Assembly (NCBI RefSeq): GCF_004799145.2
Contig: NW_021634974.1
Span: 1 to 64,000 of the forward strand
Reading direction: 5' to 3'
Origin: Neltuma alba
Lineage: Eukaryota; Streptophyta; Magnoliopsida; Fabales; Fabaceae
DNA length: 64,000 bases
Within the stretch, counting starts at the first letter, position 1; each line of letters opens with the position of its first letter. Under the pieces are notes generated by a model, which was not told where the DNA came from, ran no database searches, and saw nothing but the letters and a program-made list of their open reading frames with translations. Shown one piece after another: positions 59,742 through 64,000 of the stretch. A program made the translations under genes and the position numbers.

Positions 59742-60301
59742 ATTTTTTTGGGAGATTAATAATAATAATTTGATCTGTTTAGTTTAGATTGACAAAAATT
59801 TTATTTTTTGAACTGGCTGTAATTTTTTTATATAAAAAACACGTTGCAATTTAATAGTTATAGTTTTAATTATTTGAATGTTGAAACCAACAATTTTTTT
59901 TGCCAACCAATAATTAAAACAATTAAAACTTTAGAAAATGAGTTGTATTCAATTGAAATTTAAGAATTGAGTTTTTAATTAAATCAGGACTATATCTAAG
60001 TGAATGATTTTTTTTCTAAATAAAAGGGGGATAATTCATGAAAAAATGTGCACTAATTGTTCAAAAATTAATAAATAGAAAATTTTAATTCTTAACACAA
60101 ATTATTACAATAAGAATTCATTATTTGAAAGAAGAATTTACAAACTATTCAAATTTAAAGGAGTTATTTAATTTTGTGAGAAAACTTAAATTTATTGTCA
60201 TCATCGTCATCATTTTAATAATAGTTGATAATTCATGTCAGAAATTTAATTCATCTTTAATGTTTGCCATTGCTATAAATTTGTTATTAATGAGTTCCAG
60301 A

Positions 60302-60439
60302 GGTTGTTTGAGTGGAAACAAAATTATGGTTATAAAAATATTTTCACGACATATAAAGTAAATATACAAAAAAAATTGTCTCGATTTATGAAAAAATATT
60401 TTTTAAAAGTATTTTTTTGAATATTCCAAATATCTCCTC
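60302..60439. mobile_element. ~138-bp MITE-like repeat right of the foldback element
   Basis: Inverted relative to 57227-57346: ends GGTTGTTTGAGTGG and CCAAATATCTCC. Either two insertions of one family or the terminal repeats of an older element split by the foldback element. Confidence 0.5.
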
Positions 60440-60687
60440 AATCCCATACCATAGCATGCAACCATTGAAGTCGGTTCTCCTTGTGTTCTGTTTCTCTGGG
60501 GGTCCGGGCTACAGTCGGTCTTGGAGTCCAAGTTCAATTAGACCCTGATCCACTTAAGTACTATTAACCCGACCCGGAAAAATGTTTGCCGACTTAATCC
60601 GTAAATATTTATATCTCGCACTCCGCTTTCATTGAAGGTTTTGTTTTCATTTCATACCAAGGAATTTCGGATATAGAGCAGAGGATT

Positions 60688-60695
60688 AAACCCTA
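60688..60695 (+). promoter_or_regulatory. telo-box in the SF3B1 leader
   Basis: AAACCCTA lies about 200 bp before the SF3B1 start and just upstream of the leader-intron donor. Known in promoters and leaders of plant housekeeping genes; function inferred. Confidence 0.4.
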
Positions 60696-60710
60696 TCAAA
60701 TCGTATATCG

Positions 60711-60830
60711 GTAAGGCGCCTTCTTTAATTTTCACGCCTCCTACTTTTAGCTTCTTCGCCTGTTGATATATCTTCACATCTAATTTTGGTTGTTGCGAAC
60801 TAGAATTATAATTTTTGGCGTATTTTTCAG
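60711..60830 (+). other. probable 5' UTR intron of SF3B1
   Basis: Donor ATATCG|GTAAGG and acceptor TTTTTCAG|GAGCTAGGG bound a 120-bp T-rich segment lying 61 bp before the start codon. Inferred from splice consensus only. Confidence 0.55.
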
Positions 60831-60891
60831 GAGCTAGGGTTTTGGAACACTACCAGCTTAGTGAGATAGTTTCGTTTTGAAGCTATCAGCC

Positions 60892-63800
60892 ATGGCGTCC
60901 GTGGACCCGGAGATTGCGAAGACGCAGGAAGAGCGGAAAAAGTTGGAGCAGCAATTGGCGTCCCTCACGTCGGTGACCTTCGATACGGACCTCTATGGCG
61001 GTAGCGACAAAGATTCCTATCTCACTTCTATTCCCGCCAACGAGGATGAGGAGAATCTCGATGCGATGGACAATGAGGTTGCTCGGAAATTGGCGTCTTA
61101 CACTGCTCCGAAATCCTTGATGAAGGATATGCCCGGAGTCGGTGATGCGGATGCAGATGTTGGGTTTAGGAAGCCGCAGAGGATTATCGATCGAGAAGAT
61201 GATTACAGGCAGAGGAGGTTGAATCGGATTATATCGCCGGAGCGGCACGATCCTTTTGCCGCTGGAGAAAAGACCCCTGATGCGTCCGTGAGAACGTATG
61301 CGGATGTGATGAGGGAGGAGGCGTTGAAGAGGGAGAAAGAGGAGACTTTGAGGGCTATTGCAAAGAAGAAGAAGGAGGAGGAAGAAGCTGCTAAGGCTGC
61401 TCCAGAGAAGGGTAAGGAGTCCGATGCGGCGGCAGCGCCGAAGAGAAGAAATAGATGGGACCAGTCCCAAGATGATGGGGCGGCGAAGAAGGCCAAGACT
61501 TCAGACTGGGATATGCCGGATACCACACCTGGTAGATGGGATGCAACTCCAACCCCGGGGAGAGTGACGGATGCGACTCCAGGGAGGAGGAATAGGTGGG
61601 ATGAAACTCCTACCCCTGGAAGATTAGTGGATTCTGATGCAACTCCGGCTGGTGGTGCTACACCTGGTGCAACCCCTGCTGGTATGACATGGGATGCCAC
61701 CCCAAAGCTCTCTGGCATGGCTACGCCAACTCCTAAAAGGCAGAGATCAAGATGGGATGAGACACCTGCTACTATGGGTAGTGCCACACCTCTGCCAGGC
61801 GCCACACCTGCCGCTGCTTATACACCAGGTGTAACTCCGGTTGGAGGAGTTGAGTTAGCTACTCCAACTCCTGGGGCAATCAATTTGCGAGGTGCCATTA
61901 CACCAGAGCAATATAATTTGTTGAGATGGGAGAGGGACATTGAAGAGAGGAATCGCCCATTAACAGATGAGGAACTTGATGCCATGTTTCCCCAAGAAGG
62001 ATATAAGATATTGGAACCTCCAGCTTCGTATGTGCCTATTAGAACCCCTGCAAGGAAGCTTCTTGCTACTCCAACTCCGCTGGGGACTCCTCTTTATCAA
62101 ATCCCAGAGGAGAACCGTGGTCAGCAGTTTGATGTTCCAAAGGAAGCACCTGGTGGCTTGCCCTTCATGAAACCTGAAGATTACCAATACTTCGGGGCAT
62201 TGTTGAATGAAGAAAATGAAGAGGAATTATCACCAGAAGAACAAAAGGAGCGGAAGATTATGAAGCTTCTGCTTAAAGTTAAGAATGGAACGCCACCACA
62301 GAGGAAAACTGCATTAAGACAGCTTACAGACAAAGCTCGCGAGTTTGGAGCAGGGCCGTTGTTTAATAGGATCCTACCGTTGCTGATGCAACCTACTCTA
62401 GAGGATCAAGAGAGGCATCTTTTGGTTAAGGTTATTGACAGGGTTCTGTATAAATTGGATGAGCTGGTTCGCCCTTATGTCCATAAGATTCTTGTTGTTA
62501 TTGAACCTCTGTTGATTGATGAAGATTACTATGCACGTGTGGAGGGTAGGGAGATCATTTCCAATCTGAGTAAAGCAGCTGGCTTGGCCACAATGATTGC
62601 AGCAATGCGACCTGATATTGACAATATTGATGAATATGTTAGGAACACTACTGCTAGAGCTTTCAGTGTTGTTGCCTCTGCTCTTGGTATCCCTGCACTC
62701 TTGCCCTTCTTGAAGGCTGTGTGTCAGAGTAAGAAATCATGGCAAGCCCGGCATACGGGGATTAAGATTGTTCAACAGATTGCCATCTTGATTGGTTGTG
62801 CTGTCTTGCCTCATTTGAGATCTCTTGTGGAGATTATAGAGCATGGACTGAATGATGAGAACCAGAAGGTGAGAACAATCACTGCATTGTCACTTGCTGC
62901 TTTGGCTGAGGCTGCTGCACCTTATGGAATTGAAAGTTTTGACTCTGTACTGAAGCCGCTGTGGAAGGGTATAAGACAACATCGTGGAAAGGTGTTGGCT
63001 GCATTTCTTAAGGCTATTGGTTTTATCATTCCTTTGATGGAAGCGCTGTATGCTAGTTACTATACCAAGGAAGTCATGCTAATTCTGATTCGTGAGTTCC
63101 AGTCACCTGATGAAGAAATGAAGAAAATTGTTCTGAAAGTTGTGAAGCAGTGTGTTAGCACGGAGGGTGTGGAGGCTGATTATATTAGGAATGATATTCT
63201 GCCAGAGTTTTTCAGAAATTTCTGGGTTAGGAGGATGGCTTTGGATAGAAGAAATTATAGGCAACTTGTAGATACAACTGTAGAGATTGCTAACAAAGTT
63301 GGTGTGGCTGATATAGTCGGGAGAATTGTTGAGGACCTTAAGGATGAGAGTGAGCCTTACAGGCGAATGGTGATGGAAACTATTGAGAAGGTGGTTACCA
63401 ACCTGGGTGCATCTGATATAGATGCTAGGTTGGAAGAGCTACTGATCGATGGTATTCTTTATGCATTCCAAGAACAAACCAGTGATGATGCTAATGTGAT
63501 GCTTAACGGATTTGGTGCAGTTGTGAATGCTCTTGGGCAGAGGGTAAAGCCTTATCTTCCTCAGATTTGTGGTACAATCAAGTGGCGGTTAAATAACAAG
63601 AGTGCAAAGGTGAGGCAGCAAGCAGCAGATCTTATTTCAAGAATTGCTGTGGTAATGAAGCAGTGCCAAGAAGAGCAATTGATGGGTCATCTTGGTGTTG
63701 TGTTGTATGAGTATCTGGGAGAAGAGTATCCTGAAGTTTTAGGTTCAATTCTTGGAGCACTCAAGTCCATTGTCAATGTTATTGGTATGACAAAGATGAC

Positions 63801-64000
63801 TCCACCTATTAAGGATCTGCTACCCCGCTTAACCCCAATTTTGAAGAACAGGCATGAGAAGGTCCAGGAGAACTGTATTGATCTTGTAGGTAGGATTGCT
63901 GACCGTGGGGCTGAGTTTGTGCCTGCAAGAGAGTGGATGAGAATCTGCTTTGAGCTTCTTGAGATGCTCAAGGCACACAAGAAGGGAATTCGTAGAGCTA
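60892..64000 (+). CDS. SF3B1: splicing factor 3B subunit 1 (SF3b155), 3' end outside window
   Basis: Single open frame of 1036 codons without intron or stop to the window edge; the full protein should be about 1270 aa in plants. SF3B1 is the largest U2 snRNP SF3b subunit and clamps the branch-site duplex. Residues 1-~450 form the flexible N-terminal part with TP-rich repeats and four RWD sequences (near residues 187, 214, 234 and 287), the kind that bind U2AF-type UHM domains. HEAT repeats follow from ~450. The regions around the human hotspot residues are conserved: YVRNTTARAF, QARHTGIKIVQQ and ENQKVRTI (Lys near residue 659, equivalent to human K700). The start is supported by MASVDPEIAKTQEER, by a leader with telo-box and by a likely leader intron. 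Expected in nuclear speckles and spliceosomes, broadly expressed. Confidence 0.96.
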   Translation, partial: MASVDPEIAKTQEERKKLEQQLASLTSVTFDTDLYGGSDKDSYLTSIPANEDEENLDAMDNEVARKLASYTAPKSLMKDMPGVGDADADVGFRKPQRIIDREDDYRQRRLNRIISPERHDPFAAGEKTPDASVRTYADVMREEALKREKEETLRAIAKKKKEEEEAAKAAPEKGKESDAAAAPKRRNRWDQSQDDGAAKKAKTSDWDMPDTTPGRWDATPTPGRVTDATPGRRNRWDETPTPGRLVDSDATPAGGATPGATPAGMTWDATPKLSGMATPTPKRQRSRWDETPATMGSATPLPGATPAAAYTPGVTPVGGVELATPTPGAINLRGAITPEQYNLLRWERDIEERNRPLTDEELDAMFPQEGYKILEPPASYVPIRTPARKLLATPTPLGTPLYQIPEENRGQQFDVPKEAPGGLPFMKPEDYQYFGALLNEENEEELSPEEQKERKIMKLLLKVKNGTPPQRKTALRQLTDKAREFGAGPLFNRILPLLMQPTLEDQERHLLVKVIDRVLYKLDELVRPYVHKILVVIEPLLIDEDYYARVEGREIISNLSKAAGLATMIAAMRPDIDNIDEYVRNTTARAFSVVASALGIPALLPFLKAVCQSKKSWQARHTGIKIVQQIAILIGCAVLPHLRSLVEIIEHGLNDENQKVRTITALSLAALAEAAAPYGIESFDSVLKPLWKGIRQHRGKVLAAFLKAIGFIIPLMEALYASYYTKEVMLILIREFQSPDEEMKKIVLKVVKQCVSTEGVEADYIRNDILPEFFRNFWVRRMALDRRNYRQLVDTTVEIANKVGVADIVGRIVEDLKDESEPYRRMVMETIEKVVTNLGASDIDARLEELLIDGILYAFQEQTSDDANVMLNGFGAVVNALGQRVKPYLPQICGTIKWRLNNKSAKVRQQAADLISRIAVVMKQCQEEQLMGHLGVVLYEYLGEEYPEVLGSILGALKSIVNVIGMTKMTPPIKDLLPRLTPILKNRHEKVQENCIDLVGRIADRGAEFVPAREWMRICFELLEMLKAHKKGIRRA

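Larger units (their letters stand above)
51263..60600. other. gene-free, transposon-rich span between RPS6 and SF3B1
   Basis: Apart from the elements listed separately, I see degraded MITE-like sequence at 51887-52135 and 55860-56000. The latter resembles the left end of another Harbinger-like sequence at 54738. 52530-53830 may be an older repeat into which the element at 53088 inserted; its ends (GTGACTAG, ATGACTAG) suggest a possible 8-bp duplication but are unconvincing. 59750-60300 shows nothing recognisable. Open frames in this span are repeat-derived. Confidence 0.55.

Noticed and set aside
60886..61470. 194-codon minus-strand frame
   Set aside because: Antisense shadow of SF3B1; low-complexity Leu/Arg composition.
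61203..61805. 200-codon minus-strand frame
   Set aside because: Antisense to the TP-rich N-terminal region of SF3B1, whose sense frame is clearly conserved.

Overview
This window is nuclear DNA from a flowering plant, most likely a eudicot. The evidence is AT-rich intergenic sequence, split genes with GT-AG introns, plant-type ribosomal-protein promoter motifs, and many small plant transposons. I could not assign a species. Exon coordinates below were read by hand from splice signals, phase and protein continuity.

Left part (1-40050): three tandem minus-strand genes for an ABCG (WBC) half-size transporter of the plant 'ABCG family member 1-like' type. Copy A (1-3751, cut by the window edge) is a pseudogene by reading-frame evidence. 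Copy B (9176-14914) and copy C (24497-31811) are complete eight-exon genes encoding about 689 and 684 residues. The flanks show that about 4960-22615 and 22616-40050 are two copies of a ~17.5-kb tandem segmental duplication. Because both units are present, each can serve as the 'empty site' for insertions in the other. This dates several MITEs, a solo LTR, poly(A)-tailed micro-insertions and a ~0.7-kb intronic inversion to after the duplication.

Middle part (40500-51300): a cluster of SINEs stacked on one target site, then two core translation genes. One is eIF3 subunit i (plus strand, 42894-45719, 326 aa, with a 5'-UTR intron). The other is 40S ribosomal protein S6 (minus strand, 48641-51044, 248 aa), whose upstream region has the telo-box plus TGGGCC/TGGGCT combination typical of plant ribosomal-protein promoters.

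Right part (51300-60600): no genes, but a dense layer of non-autonomous transposons. They include mariner/Stowaway-like MITEs, a PIF/Harbinger-like element with an internal 73-bp array, Mutator-like long-TIR elements with 9-bp target duplications, and a 2.3-kb palindromic foldback element. The window ends inside the splicing-factor gene SF3B1 (plus strand, from 60892), whose coding sequence is unbroken by introns for all 3.1 kb visible.

I see no previously undescribed enzyme system. The most unusual material is in the repeats: (i) at least five insertions that are almost nothing but a poly(A) tract between 15-19-bp target duplications; (ii) long-TIR elements sharing 9-bp duplications and GGG...CCC-type ends; (iii) the inversion between paralogous introns.
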